Program-made: the position numbers and the translations under genes
Notes under the pieces: generated by a model
Told to the model about the DNA's origin: nothing
Databases searched by the model: none
The model's input: only the letters and a program-made list of their open reading frames with translations
Source of the DNA: Calcarisporiella thermophila CBS 279.70
Taxonomy: Eukaryota > Calcarisporiellomycota
Assembly (NCBI RefSeq): GCF_041956535.1
Contig: NW_027192201.1
Span: forward strand, 12,692-42,772
Length of the DNA: 30,081 nt
Reading direction: 5' to 3'
Shown here: positions 19,495-28,911 of the stretch, piece after piece
Layout: each line of letters begins with the position of its first letter
Numbering within the stretch: the stretch's first letter is position 1

Positions 19495-19893
19495 ATGGTC
19501 GGTATTTTTTTCATTGTGCTCCTAATGGCATCTACCACTGCGATCCCAGCGCTACTTTCAAATTTTGACTTCAGTAGTAACCCTTCTCCTGTGGAGATTT
19601 TCACAAGGTTTCGTTCCAACTGTTATTCAGAATGCCAGAGCTCACACGCAGATAATTTAAGCGGGTGTCAGGCAGCTTGCCATAATTATGCGAAAATTGG
19701 GTTGGATGCAACTTTTAATTATCAACCTAGGTGTGATGCCATTGAAACTATGCTTTTACAAATGTCCAAAGATTGCGGGAAAAATTCAAGTTGTGAGGAT
19801 CATGTATCGCAGTTAGCATCCCAGATGACACCCAAAGTAGGATGTGCAGGGCATAAAAATGGAAGTGGGTTACTTGGCAAATCTTCTAATTAG
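19495..19893 (+). CDS. Small secreted protein with twin CX3C motif
   Basis: A 132-aa intact ORF; the first ATG is at 19495. Residues 1-19 (MVGIFFIVLLMASTTAIPA) look like a cleavable signal peptide. The mature protein has eight cysteines. The first four form C-x3-C-x10-C-x3-C, a spacing typical of two disulfide-stapled helices, and the remaining four follow as C-x13-C-x5-C-x16-C. Predominantly polar helical segments (DAIETMLLQMSKD, EDHVSQLASQM) support an all-helical fold. A TATA box upstream and AATAAA at 19919-19924 downstream suggest a complete transcription unit. I recognise no family. Mitochondrial small-Tim-like proteins share a twin CX3C but lack a signal peptide, so that is only an architectural likeness. 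Confidence 0.72.
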   Translation: MVGIFFIVLLMASTTAIPALLSNFDFSSNPSPVEIFTRFRSNCYSECQSSHADNLSGCQAACHNYAKIGLDATFNYQPRCDAIETMLLQMSKDCGKNSSCEDHVSQLASQMTPKVGCAGHKNGSGLLGKSSN

Positions 19894-19918
19894 ATTGAAT
19901 AAATTTGAAAGAAAAATG

Positions 19919-19924
19919 AATAAA
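19919..19924 (+). terminator. Poly(A) signal of the secreted-protein gene
   Basis: AATAAA, 26 bp after the stop codon of the gene at 19495. Confidence 0.5.
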
Positions 19925-20242
19925 TAAACACTCTATTAATATATCATTATGAAGTTGGCGAAAAAACTGCCGATAGTAATACACCGTTTACATCTCAATT
20001 ATTCATATTATTAATATTGCATATAGTTTAATGGTGACATTATATAGTGCACGCTTTTCAGTGTGTGTAAAATATAAATTTAATTTTCCAGATCTTAAAA
20101 TCCTTCATAGACTTGCTTAATTTTCTCGAATTTCAAACTGTTTGTTTGAATATAAGAGCAAATAATCACAATAGATACAACATTCTAGCAATTATAAGAT
20201 AATAAAGTCAATAAAATTTTGTTAATGGGTCCAGGGTATATT

Positions 20243-21034
20243 CTATGCGTTTAATTCGCACTTCTTATTTAACCCATTCGTGTATTGCTTGTGAAAGTGT
20301 AGTTCCTTACTACTATCGACAACTTTACACTTGCAGTGCTTAGATATAACTCTCCCCAAGCTTGAATCCTCTCCAGGAAGCAACTCCAGATCTCTAACAT
20401 TACGTAGGATACAGTCAAGACATTGTTTACCAAGAGTATAGAAACCACCCTGCCCAAAGTGAAAGCTGCCGAGGTTAAACTCTACGTTGTAATACATCAT
20501 ATTCCCCATGTATATGTCCTCTGATAGATTAAGCCGCATAAATCGGTCATAGTCTAAGATGCTGTCATCATCAATTTTTGAAATCGTGTTAAAATTGTAA
20601 TAATTTCCCATAACCGATAAAGTGTCAGCAACTTTCTCTGTAAGATGGAGGTAGTCGTAGGTCTTATTTAACCGCAGTACATGCTTGAGAGATTGGAGCT
20701 CAGATTTTGATGGGTCCACATTGTTGTCAACGACATATACCAAATTCTCAGACATCTTCATCATCTGATAAAAACGAATATCCGTGCGATCGGTGATGAA
20801 CATATATATTAGATTTGGAATGGTGATCTTGGATTCTTGTCCGCCATCTCCGTTTACTCGAGAATCAGATTGCGCGACTTCATATTCAATGGCTGACAGA
20901 GGATATCTTGACCGACGAACAACTGTGTTCTCAATAGTCTTTGCAACAAATATCGTCGCCAGAGAAATTGCAGCGACTATGACTCCTAAAAACAATATTC
21001 GAATGCATTTTAGATCGCTTATGAATTTTACCAT
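20243..21034 (-). CDS. GT31-like (beta-1,3-galactosyltransferase family) type II membrane glycosyltransferase
   Basis: An intact 263-aa protein starting at the ATG at 21034; the open frame extends eight codons further without an ATG. A short basic cytosolic tail is followed by one membrane anchor at about residues 10-32 (IRILFLGVIVAAISLATIFVA), the Golgi type II topology. The lumenal part has KIDDDSILD with the metal-binding DxD at 155-157, FGQGGFYTLG, and PGEDSSLG with the acidic pair Glu222-Asp223. These three blocks, in this order, characterise GT31 galactosyltransferases, which usually transfer Gal or GlcNAc from UDP-sugars. It is shorter than typical members (over 300 aa), the missing length being in the stem and early catalytic region. 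It lies 2 kb from a UDP-galactose-making epimerase on the same strand. Confidence 0.78.
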   Translation of the reverse strand: MVKFISDLKCIRILFLGVIVAAISLATIFVAKTIENTVVRRSRYPLSAIEYEVAQSDSRVNGDGGQESKITIPNLIYMFITDRTDIRFYQMMKMSENLVYVVDNNVDPSKSELQSLKHVLRLNKTYDYLHLTEKVADTLSVMGNYYNFNTISKIDDDSILDYDRFMRLNLSEDIYMGNMMYYNVEFNLGSFHFGQGGFYTLGKQCLDCILRNVRDLELLPGEDSSLGRVISKHCKCKVVDSSKELHFHKQYTNGLNKKCELNA

Positions 21035-23104
21035 CTTTTCGAGTCTGTCTCGTTTCAATCTATTATAAGCCTTTTAATCTCGACAAAGAGTCCCTTTGTT
21101 ACACAACATGAAAAAATAGTATAGGGGTTTAGGGTTTGTTGCCCAAACTCCATGAGGATAAAACCAATTATTGGTCAAGATTACATTATTTACATTGGAG
21201 TGAATCAGACACTTAAAAGGGTGATTCGGTTTGTACCCGGTTTAAATACAGCTCAGTTGATTTTCTTTCTGAACGTTAATTGATAATATTAAAGCCATAT
21301 ATTTTTTTATAGAAGTAATAACATGGCAATTCTTAAAAAGCAACATGATAAAGCATACTGCAAAAAATTTAATAAAAGTATTTAGTAGAATATATCTTTT
21401 ATAATTGATACGCAAATTACAGTTAAATAGCACTCATATATAATATGCAAAAACTATATTAATTTCGAACTTTTACACTCACCACAATTCTTGCCAGATT
21501 CATCCTATCACATTGATTTGAAAACTCGGTCAATTGTCTCAAAGTTTTTTTAGTGCTCAAACTTGGGGTACATACTACTATATATTGAACACTCTTTGCA
21601 TTATGCCAAGATTCAAGGTAGTGTTAGGCAAAAATAGCGGCACTACTGAGAGTACCTATGAAAGCAGGGGCGGAACTAATAACTATTATGCATACACCTT
21701 CTGAGTATTCAAACGAGATATTTACTGTTGGAGCTTTAAGTAAGCGTACTTATAAAAATAGGAACCGACTCATTTTATTTTTGAAATATTCCATAAATAT
21801 TTTGAGATTTTCTTTAACATCAAGGAAAAATTTTGCAAGACTATAGTAAAGGTAATGCAATATTAGTCGTTGACTATCACGACGGCAGACCACTTGTCGG
21901 CATGAGTAGAACGAGAATTTTGAACCCAAAATAATAACTTACTGCTTGTAATTCTCCAACGTGTGCTTGATGGAACAGCTAGTTGAATTTTCAAGGTTGG
22001 TTGACAACTTACCTATTCCAAATAATTTGCTTTTCTCCTTCTGAGCATATGTCGCCTTATATATATTCTCCTTAATTGAATAGATTCAATCTGGCTTTGA
22101 AAAAGACAAGTAGCATGCAGTACAGTGTTTTGGAATTGAAAAATATAGTAAGTGGGTAAATTGATTCATTTCATGGCCGTGTCGGCAAAATAAGTGGGCA
22201 AAATGTTCCAATGAATGTGTACGAAGTTATTCGACCTAACACGATAAGTAATCCGGTCTCTTGAAAATTAATATCACTTCTTAAAATGATAATCGCATTT
22301 CATACTTAATGCATTCTTAAATCTATATTGTTTTTCGAGCTGTGTTCACCAGATCGCGAATTTGAGCTAAGAATAACACAGCCATATTATCTGCGCTTCA
22401 AAATTTTAATCTAAAAAGAACTGAATGATTATAAATCTACTTTTAATAATTCATGTATAAAATAACAATTTAAAACTAGAATGGAAAGGTTTAGATTTGA
22501 GAACAGAAGAAAATTGCAAATATTATGAGCAACTTAAAATTTAGTAATAAACAACTTGCAGTGGATTAAATTAAAAAAAAAATTGATTACATCATGTAAA
22601 ATAACTAGCCAGCTTTTTATTAGTTAACTAAACTAGAAAAATGAATTAGGAAAAGCTTCTTGGGTGCGTACAATTGCTCGTTGGTAAGAGAAAGCAATCG
22701 TGATAACAACAAATGCATCGGAGATGGGCTTGGGAATTTTAAAATAGACGTATATGAAACTTGGACAGATGCAGAAATGGTAGAATCATAAAATAAGCGC
22801 TCTGGCAACAGATAATTATCGTAGTATATATAACCAGAATAAATCAGTACATAATCACCTAACTTCATCCAGAAAGAGAGCTGGTTTGTGATAATTATCA
22901 AGATTTGTTGGGAATTGGCATATATTTTACTCAAAAAAGAGAAAAAAATCCTGAGATAAAGCACTTGTATATAAAAAGTTTCACTTAACAACAAAGAGAT
23001 AAAATATCGAAAGCATTTAGATCATTGTTAAGCAAACAATTAAACTTGATTAAATTAGACTTGGAATCCCAATGGTGTATGAAGACTTGTGATCAGCATA
23101 ATAT
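21035..23104. other. Long AT-rich spacer
   Basis: No gene was recognised. The 124-codon minus frame at 22620-22994 starts at TTG, has no domain and is low-complexity (Leu, Tyr, Ser, Ile), so I regard it as chance. The frame at 21658-21846 also shows nothing. The right end is the 3' flank of the epimerase gene. Confidence 0.4.
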
Positions 23105-24148
23105 TCATTTATGGGGTGTTAATAGACCATCAGGATTTCGTTTTTGCCACATCCAAGCCGAACGACACATATCTTGAAGATCATGAACTGGTTTCCAATT
23201 CAATTCCGAGTAGGCCTTCGTAGGATCAGCAACAACTTTGGCAGTATCCCCCGGCCTACGGCCTGTTCCCTTCCAGTCTATTTTCTTTCCGCTTATCTTT
23301 TCAATGCAATTAATAACTTCCAAAACAGTATAGCCTCTTCCATTCCCCATGTTATATGCTACACAGCCTGTCTTTTCAACACGAAGCTTTTCTAATGCGG
23401 CAAGGTGTCCCACGGCTAGGTCGACTACGTGGATATAATCTCTCACTGCAGTACCATCCTTGGTAGGATAATCTAGGCCGAATACTTGGAGCTGCTTAGA
23501 ATTCACCAGAGATTGAGTGATACATGGTAGTAAGTTATTGGGCGGGCCTAGAGGATTTTCTCCAATGAGACTTGATGGGTGAGCACCGATCGGATTAAAA
23601 TATCTAAGCATTATGGCATTCATGGTTGGGTCACTCTGACAGAAGTCGTCAATTATAAGTTCTATCATCAGCTTCGTCCTTCCGTAGGGATTGATCGGAT
23701 GTAGAAAATGGTTTTCTGAGATTGTTTCCTCATCTGGATTTCCGTAGACAGTGGCTGATGACGAGAATACTAACTTTCGGCAACCCGCTTGACGCATAGC
23801 CAGAAGCAAATTACATGAGCCCACTACATTATTCTCGTAGTATTTCAATGGATCGTCGAAAGATTCATTGACAGATTTGAGACCAGCAAAGTGTACGACT
23901 GCCCATATGTCGAATTCTTCAAATATGTCGAAAAGTGCCTTCTTGTCTAATAGCGATATCTGCCTGAAAATAGGGCTTCTTCCTGTTATTTGGACAATCC
24001 TGTTTAACGACTCGAGACAAGAGTTGCTTAAGTTGTCAATAATGATGACTTGATAGTTTTCGGCAAGTAACTCGATTACGGTTTGAGAACCAATGTATCC
24101 GGCTCCGCCTGTGACCAAGACATAAGAAAAGTCGTCCTGTTTCAACAT
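23105..24148 (-). CDS. UDP-glucose 4-epimerase
   Basis: An intact intronless 347-aa extended SDR that interconverts UDP-glucose and UDP-galactose (Leloir pathway). Visible are the NAD loop TGGAGYIGS (residues 13-21), IIIDNLSNS, VVHFAGLKSV, the catalytic Ser131 in FSSSATVYG, Tyr155 and Lys159 in YGRTK, RYFNPIGAHPSS, DYIHVVDLA and the C-terminal GRRPGDTAKVVADP. Length and ends match bacterial GalE and the single-domain enzymes of filamentous fungi; there is no mutarotase extension as in yeast Gal10. The ATG at 24148 lies just before the first strand, as expected. A TATA box sits about 60 bp upstream. The gene is divergent from the GT2 synthase gene and on the same strand as the GT31-like gene, a context pointing to glycan synthesis as well as galactose use. 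Confidence 0.96.
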   Translation of the reverse strand: MLKQDDFSYVLVTGGAGYIGSQTVIELLAENYQVIIIDNLSNSCLESLNRIVQITGRSPIFRQISLLDKKALFDIFEEFDIWAVVHFAGLKSVNESFDDPLKYYENNVVGSCNLLLAMRQAGCRKLVFSSSATVYGNPDEETISENHFLHPINPYGRTKLMIELIIDDFCQSDPTMNAIMLRYFNPIGAHPSSLIGENPLGPPNNLLPCITQSLVNSKQLQVFGLDYPTKDGTAVRDYIHVVDLAVGHLAALEKLRVEKTGCVAYNMGNGRGYTVLEVINCIEKISGKKIDWKGTGRRPGDTAKVVADPTKAYSELNWKPVHDLQDMCRSAWMWQKRNPDGLLTPHK

Positions 24149-24209
24149 GATTGAAATTTCAACGAGAAATTCATACGTGGAATGTCTAAAGATGCGGAGG
24201 CAACACCTG

Positions 24210-24219
24210 TATTTATATA
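24210..24219 (-). promoter_or_regulatory. TATA box of the epimerase gene
   Basis: TATATAAATA on the minus strand, about 62 bp upstream of the ATG at 24148. Confidence 0.6.
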
Positions 24220-25619
24220 CTCTCTACACTGCATTAAAAGATTCGTCTCATTCTAGTGGATTTGTTTGTTTATAGTCGGATAGGGAAAATGAGGTAGTGC
24301 AAGCCATAATCATGGCTTATGTTGGCGTTATCATTTCAATCGAGATGGTGTTATGCACCATTCTCCTTGGCAATAAGCTCTCAATGTATTCTTTCCTATT
24401 TGGGGTTTTTCTACCTTGTTAAGAATATGGCATATATGTTAGATTTAAATTATACTGGTAAGTTTAAACTATCAGCTGAAATAAACTATGCCACAAAAGC
24501 TAGTGGAATAGTTTAATGAGACTCAGTTTTTTCTGAGTAAAATAGCATAGGCTTTCGAAGTATGAATCTAATGGTGGAATATTTATAATACGTAGCTAAG
24601 TATATATCCTGTCAAATCATTAAGTCACCTGAAATTTTATGTCATATATTCTATATATATAGATTTATTCTTTTGGGTGACTAGAAATCTTTTTATTGTA
24701 TATCTTGGCATCAATGAGATAACTCCTATTAATCAATCATTCAAATTTTACCAAGTTGACTGTAGATATTTTATCGATACGTGAATTGCCTCGACTAAAT
24801 TAATTTCGAGACTTCCAAGTAGTTATCTAGGAAAATGGCTTGCATATGTCCAGCAGCATCTTCAATTCTCGATCGGATAAATTAGATCAACCACAATACC
24901 AAATGCAAAGTTATTACAAGCTCAGATGTCGCCGATATTTTTGTGGTAAATAATTTTTGATGTGGATAATAGTATTTCTTCATCTTCTGAGAGGTTCGCC
25001 CATTTGGAGCGTTTTGATAAAATATCAATCCTTAATAGTTTTAAAAACTGCAGAAATGTTAATAAACTTGAACAATCAATTAAAATTTATATGGTTTAGC
25101 CAAATATACAATGAAGTATAATTGTTAAGTTTTATTCATTTTTAAATAGCAGCGTCGTCAATTCGGATTATTCTTAGTAGAGGAAAATAAAAACAAATCG
25201 GCAAGCTTTATTCATATTTGTTTTTATTATTATTTTAACGCATGTATATAAATGAAAAAAAGCTATGCAATACACAGTTGACATACAAGTAAAACCATCT
25301 TAACACTTCTTCAATGATATTATTATTTTATAGAATCGGCAACCATTTCAACTCTTTCAATTATTGATATTGAAACTCCCACACTCTAAATGAACAAAAT
25401 GAGCTGTCGAAATTATATCATTTTCGATATTTTTTTGTCTCTAACTTCAAGATGGACTAACTAAAATTAGAAATCTAATTATATATTATATAAAAACCCC
25501 TTCTGGCAAAAAAAAAAAGCCACGGCTTTCCTCTAATCTTTCCGGTATTTCGATAAGTTTTTTGCTTTATTGTTTCAAAAAATTGATAATTTTTTTTTTG
25601 GCCACTGTTTTCTATGCAT
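24220..25619. other. Divergent intergenic region between epimerase and GT2 synthase
   Basis: About 1.4 kb of AT-rich sequence. Two overlapping short plus frames at 24312-24419 and 24319-24516 begin with ATG and are hydrophobic at the start, but end without any recognisable domain. No repeats or RNA genes were found. Both gene promoters must lie here. Confidence 0.45.
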
Positions 25620-25629
25620 TATATAAAGG
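25620..25629 (+). promoter_or_regulatory. TATA box of the GT2 synthase gene
   Basis: TATATAAAGG, about 177 bp upstream of the ATG at 25806. Confidence 0.5.
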
Positions 25630-25805
25630 AAAAATATTCCAATGTTGATTTGCGAACTCTTTAATTCTAACTTGAATTTACCACAATATTTATATTTTCG
25701 CCAAAAATATGGAAAAGAGAATTGGTTAAATAATTGATATTTCACTCCTTCTAAACACCATCATCTTATCATAAACGATCATTTATTTATTAACATCTTT
25801 GAAAA

Positions 25806-27566
25806 ATGGATATTATGTTAGATTCACACTCATTTTTTGTTGCGTTTGCTTTGGTGGTACTTTCCATTGGAGGATTTTACGCTGGGATAGTGTATCCTCT
25901 TGGAAGTTATGTATTCCGGTTGAGATTTTTCAATCATGGCTACTCCCACAAATCTTCTGCCTTCACAATATTTTTTTCAGCGGTTGTCGGGTGTGGTATT
26001 CCTCTTGGCGCCATTGGGTTGATTGCATACCAGTCTGTATGGAAGGATTTGACGCCAGTGAGGTTTTTCGTCTCCGCATGGAAGTTCTGTGATTACTGGA
26101 GAACATATAATAATTTTAGGGTAGATCCTATCCTCTATTATTATATCTACGCCAGCATGATATTCGGTATCGTTCTAAATTCGATGTTTGGAATATTAGC
26201 GAGATGGGATCCCTTGCCCCAGCCCGAGATTGAGAAAGCATCTGAGCGCCATGCATTTATCATAGTTGCCCACAACAGCTCTGACAAGTTGGAGAAAACA
26301 ATAAAAGCGCTACTCAGACATGTTAGACCCCATCAAGTGTTTGTGGCGGACAACGGCTCCACACATAAAGAAGTAGCAAGAACTGACGCCATATGCGCAA
26401 AATTAACTGAAGAATATTATGGCGAAGATACCAAGGAATCTTTAGGTGATATAAATGTATCGCACATATCTTATGGAAATAAGAGTATTGCACAATATGC
26501 GGCTGTCTACTATTTATACCAACTTTGGATTTCAGGAGCTTCAGAAATCGATATTATTACCACTATTGACGACGATGTAATCATCCCGGAGTACTGGCCC
26601 TCGAAGTCAATAGAGAAACAGTTCGAAGATCCGTCGAAAGTCGCCCTTGCATATCCACTCTCTGCGGAAAACAATAATGCCACCTTAGCTGCTAAACTTC
26701 AAGATTGTGAATACCTTAGTGGGAACGTTGGAAGGTACACTCATGATATATTCGGCACACAGCTTTTCGCATCTGGAGCAATTTCAACTTGGAAGGTGAC
26801 GGCATTAATGGGTGTATTAGAACGTCACTGTACGATCTTTAATGGCGAAGATTTGGAAATGGGCTACATAGTCCACAAATTATCTGGAAGAAGAGGAAGC
26901 AAGTTAGGTGTCGACCAAGCCACAAGAATTGGATATGTTCGAGATTGCGTTGTCCCTACCATCGTCCCCTTTTGCTTCGTTCACTGGTACGATATTTTAC
27001 CGAATCCGCTTAAACGAAAAATCAACCCTACCCCATGTAGTTGCCAGGAACACTCATTTGTAAATCAGCGCCTTCGTTCATGGGATCCAGCCGGCCACAT
27101 GTTTATTTATAAATGGATTAAGGTGATTTTCTCACCGGGTGGTCTTGGATACAAACCCAAATGGTTTGTTAGATTGATATGCCTTTGGAAGGTTATTTCT
27201 ATCCTAAGAGAATATTCACAGATCATTGGGATATTCGTATCGTTCCTGCGAATAAGATCAGTGGATTCGTTGAACAGCCTTTTAGTCTTCTACGTGGACT
27301 CCATTGTAATTAGTTGGGCAGCTGAGGTGTTTTATTTAACTTTTCAATCCCTAAGTCTTGGTCGCATTGGACTTGCAATGCGGCCTGATGTTCTTTTCTG
27401 CTTCCCCATCCTTTACGACATTCCCTATTATTTAGTGATTCGATTTATCACCGCGATTTATTCACTGGTATATTACATAATAGCTGTAAGATTTCCAGAT
27501 GATATTCGCACACAAATTTCTAAAGATACTGTTAAGAGGCAAATTCTCCATAGCATTTGGTTTTGA
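25806..27566 (+). CDS. Membrane glycosyltransferase family 2 polysaccharide synthase (Cps1/hyaluronan-synthase-like)
   Basis: An intact intronless 586-aa integral membrane GT2 enzyme. Three hydrophobic segments lie near residues 6-35, 50-78 and 108-135. A cytosolic GT-A domain follows: AFIIVAHNSS, VADNGS with Asp182, TIDDDVIIPEYWP with Asp255-257, and NGEDLEMGY with Glu348-Asp349 (the TED-type base). QRLRSW at 421-426 is a variant of the QxxRW motif of processive synthases. Several more hydrophobic segments occupy about 455-575. This arrangement fits synthases that polymerise a nucleotide sugar and extrude the chain, such as fungal Cps1-type enzymes; the product cannot be read from sequence. 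The extra residue in QxxRxW is shared, as far as I recall, with this fungal branch rather than with chitin synthases. A TATA box lies upstream, and AATAAA-like runs follow the stop near 27590-27605. Confidence 0.88.
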   Translation: MDIMLDSHSFFVAFALVVLSIGGFYAGIVYPLGSYVFRLRFFNHGYSHKSSAFTIFFSAVVGCGIPLGAIGLIAYQSVWKDLTPVRFFVSAWKFCDYWRTYNNFRVDPILYYYIYASMIFGIVLNSMFGILARWDPLPQPEIEKASERHAFIIVAHNSSDKLEKTIKALLRHVRPHQVFVADNGSTHKEVARTDAICAKLTEEYYGEDTKESLGDINVSHISYGNKSIAQYAAVYYLYQLWISGASEIDIITTIDDDVIIPEYWPSKSIEKQFEDPSKVALAYPLSAENNNATLAAKLQDCEYLSGNVGRYTHDIFGTQLFASGAISTWKVTALMGVLERHCTIFNGEDLEMGYIVHKLSGRRGSKLGVDQATRIGYVRDCVVPTIVPFCFVHWYDILPNPLKRKINPTPCSCQEHSFVNQRLRSWDPAGHMFIYKWIKVIFSPGGLGYKPKWFVRLICLWKVISILREYSQIIGIFVSFLRIRSVDSLNSLLVFYVDSIVISWAAEVFYLTFQSLSLGRIGLAMRPDVLFCFPILYDIPYYLVIRFITAIYSLVYYIIAVRFPDDIRTQISKDTVKRQILHSIWF

Positions 27567-28078
27567 TTCTGTTTATTTATCTTGACATTAAAATAAAAAT
27601 AAAACAGATATATTATTTATAATATATGGCAAGTTCTTTAAAATTAAGATAAATAAATAGGTAAATAATAAAAATGTTTCTACTTATATATGAGTTATTT
27701 GAGGACATTTGCGATAATAAATTTATATTACATTTAGTTTTTATGCTAGCTATAGTAAAAATATATATTTTTATAGATATATTATATAAATATATATTAT
27801 TATTTTATTTTTTTTCTTCTATAATACAACTAATTTCTTATAAATATTGGTAAATCTTAAATCATTATCCTATTTTGATATCATATTAAATATTATATTG
27901 TTAATTTATAATTAATAGTTATCCTTTGAAGAGAAAGGTTAAATATACATATTAAGATAATAGAAATATATGTAATATATTAGCTTATTTGTCACAAAAT
28001 ATTGAACGAAAAATTTAGTATTTTCATAAGAGTTTTAAAGAAGAGTAGATTCAGGAAAAATAATTACTCATAATTGAT
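27567..28078. other. Very AT-rich spacer
   Basis: The 3' flank of the GT2 gene, with poly(A)-signal-like AATAAA runs at its start and then nearly pure A/T sequence. No gene was seen. Confidence 0.5.
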
Positions 28079-28150
28079 GGTCACTATGAGAATCGAACTC
28101 ATGACCTTCTGCTTACTAGGCAGACGCTCTGCCAACTGAGCCAAGTGACC
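28079..28150 (-). tRNA. tRNA-Thr (anticodon AGU)
   Basis: The minus strand folds into a complete 72-nt cloverleaf without an intron. The acceptor stem is GGTCACT/AGTGACC, the D-stem GCTC/GAGC, and the anticodon stem TCTGC/GCAGA with loop CTAGTAA (anticodon AGT). The variable loop is AGGTC and the T-arm ATGAG/CTCAT with loop TTCGATT. All stems pair perfectly, no CCA is encoded, and box A and box B are intact, so it is a genuine nuclear tRNA gene. AGU is normally edited to IGU and reads ACU and ACC codons. Confidence 0.95.
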
Positions 28151-28159
28151 TATTTCTCT

Positions 28160-28524
28160 TGTCTCATAAACTGAATCAGATAGGAGGCCTAACGAGATTG
28201 AAGACTACCCTCCGGCATCCGACTACGACGCAAGTGCGACGCAAGTGCAGCCGCAAACAAGTATTAAGATTATATTAATTAGAATTCCCGTTATTAGTTT
28301 ATTTCATTTGTCATACTTCACCCTATATAAAGGGATACTCTTTGAGAACATTGTAACAGGAGAATAATCATCCCCGGAGTACTATGAATATATTCCTCTT
28401 CCTTGGTTTTCTGTAATAAATCCTTTATTCCCTTATCCCTGTCCCAATTATCCTAGATTATCCCTACCGAATTTATGTCACTTGTGTTGCGTCGAATATA
28501 TGTCTAATAAGTTCTATCCCGACA
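28160..28524 (+). mobile_element. Probable solo LTR upstream of tRNA-Thr
   Basis: The segment starts TGTCTC and ends CCCGACA (TGT...ACA). It has a TATATAAAGG box near 28324 and an AATAAA near 28415, the layout of U3-R-U5. An 11-bp tandem repeat (GACGCAAGTGC twice) sits at 28227-28248 in the U3 part. It begins 10 bp from the 5' end of the divergently read tRNA-Thr, the position favoured by retrotransposons that target pol III genes. No internal element follows, so it would be a solo LTR. The flanking five bases (TCTCT and ATCCT) do not match, which leaves the exact ends and the call uncertain. Confidence 0.5.
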
Positions 28525-28534
28525 ATCCTCTAGC

Positions 28535-28555
28535 TATCCCTAAGCTCCTTCGGGG
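28535..28555. repeat. Left target-site duplication of SINE 1
   Basis: These 21 bases recur identically at 28891-28911 immediately after the poly(A) of the SINE. The last four G are ambiguous because the SINE itself starts with G. Confidence 0.8.
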
Positions 28556-28890
28556 GAGGGTTAGTGTAGTGGACTATCCCTGGGATGCCGATGAGAACGG
28601 CGTGGGTTCGAATCCCACCTCCCCCACCAGCACTTACTCTTAGTTTGTGACTGCTGTCCACTTGATCAGAAGCTGTGTCTTGATTATTGAAAAGATCGCC
28701 CTTACGATAAGTACAAAGATTACATTGGTTTCACGTACATGCTATTCACGACAACAACGATACACGCATATCGATTGAACGTCTATCGATCAAGGGCCTA
28801 TATCTCGTTAAGTTAAGTCCATTGACATTAACTTCATGTAATATATGGAAATTAAATAAAAGTTTCTATTAATTGATCAAAAAAAAAAAA
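28552..28890 (+). mobile_element. tRNA-derived SINE (SINE 1), full length
   Basis: The 78-nt head (28552-28629) resembles a tRNA. It has acceptor stem GGGGGAG/CTCCCCC, a box A (TTAGTGTAGTGG), a perfect T-arm and box B (GTGGG TTCGAAT CCCAC), a discriminator A and an encoded CCA. The centre does not fold as a normal anticodon arm: a GCCG/CGGC hairpin with loop ATGAGAA directly abuts the T-arm and an extra TCCCTGGGA lies before it, so it is tRNA-like rather than a working tRNA. A unique body of about 220 nt follows, then an ATTGATCA plus poly(A) end. It is flanked by a perfect 21-bp target duplication. A second copy, inverted and about 97% identical over about 245 nt, lies at 29831-30081. Target-primed retrotransposition by a LINE is the expected mechanism. 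Confidence 0.9.
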
Positions 28891-28911
28891 TATCCCTAAG
28901 CTCCTTCGGGG
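28891..28911. repeat. Right target-site duplication of SINE 1
   Basis: Identical to 28535-28555. It contains GCTCC-TTCG-GGAGC-type hairpin sequence that forms the 5' end of the element SINE 1 landed in. Confidence 0.8.

Noticed and set aside
22620-22994. 124-codon open frame on the minus strand
   Set aside because: It starts at TTG, has no domain or signal, is biased to Leu, Tyr, Ser and Ile, and lies in AT-rich spacer; likely chance.
24312-24516. Short hydrophobic ORFs in the divergent promoter region
   Set aside because: They are 36 and 65 codons long with no domain and no clear cleavage site; insufficient support for a gene.
28227-28248. CRISPR-like or satellite repeat
   Set aside because: Only two tandem 11-bp units inside an LTR-like segment; no spacer-repeat array exists anywhere in the window.
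28552-28629. Second genuine tRNA gene
   Set aside because: The acceptor and T-arms are perfect, but the anticodon arm cannot form in the standard position and there is an encoded CCA followed by a SINE body; interpreted as a SINE head.
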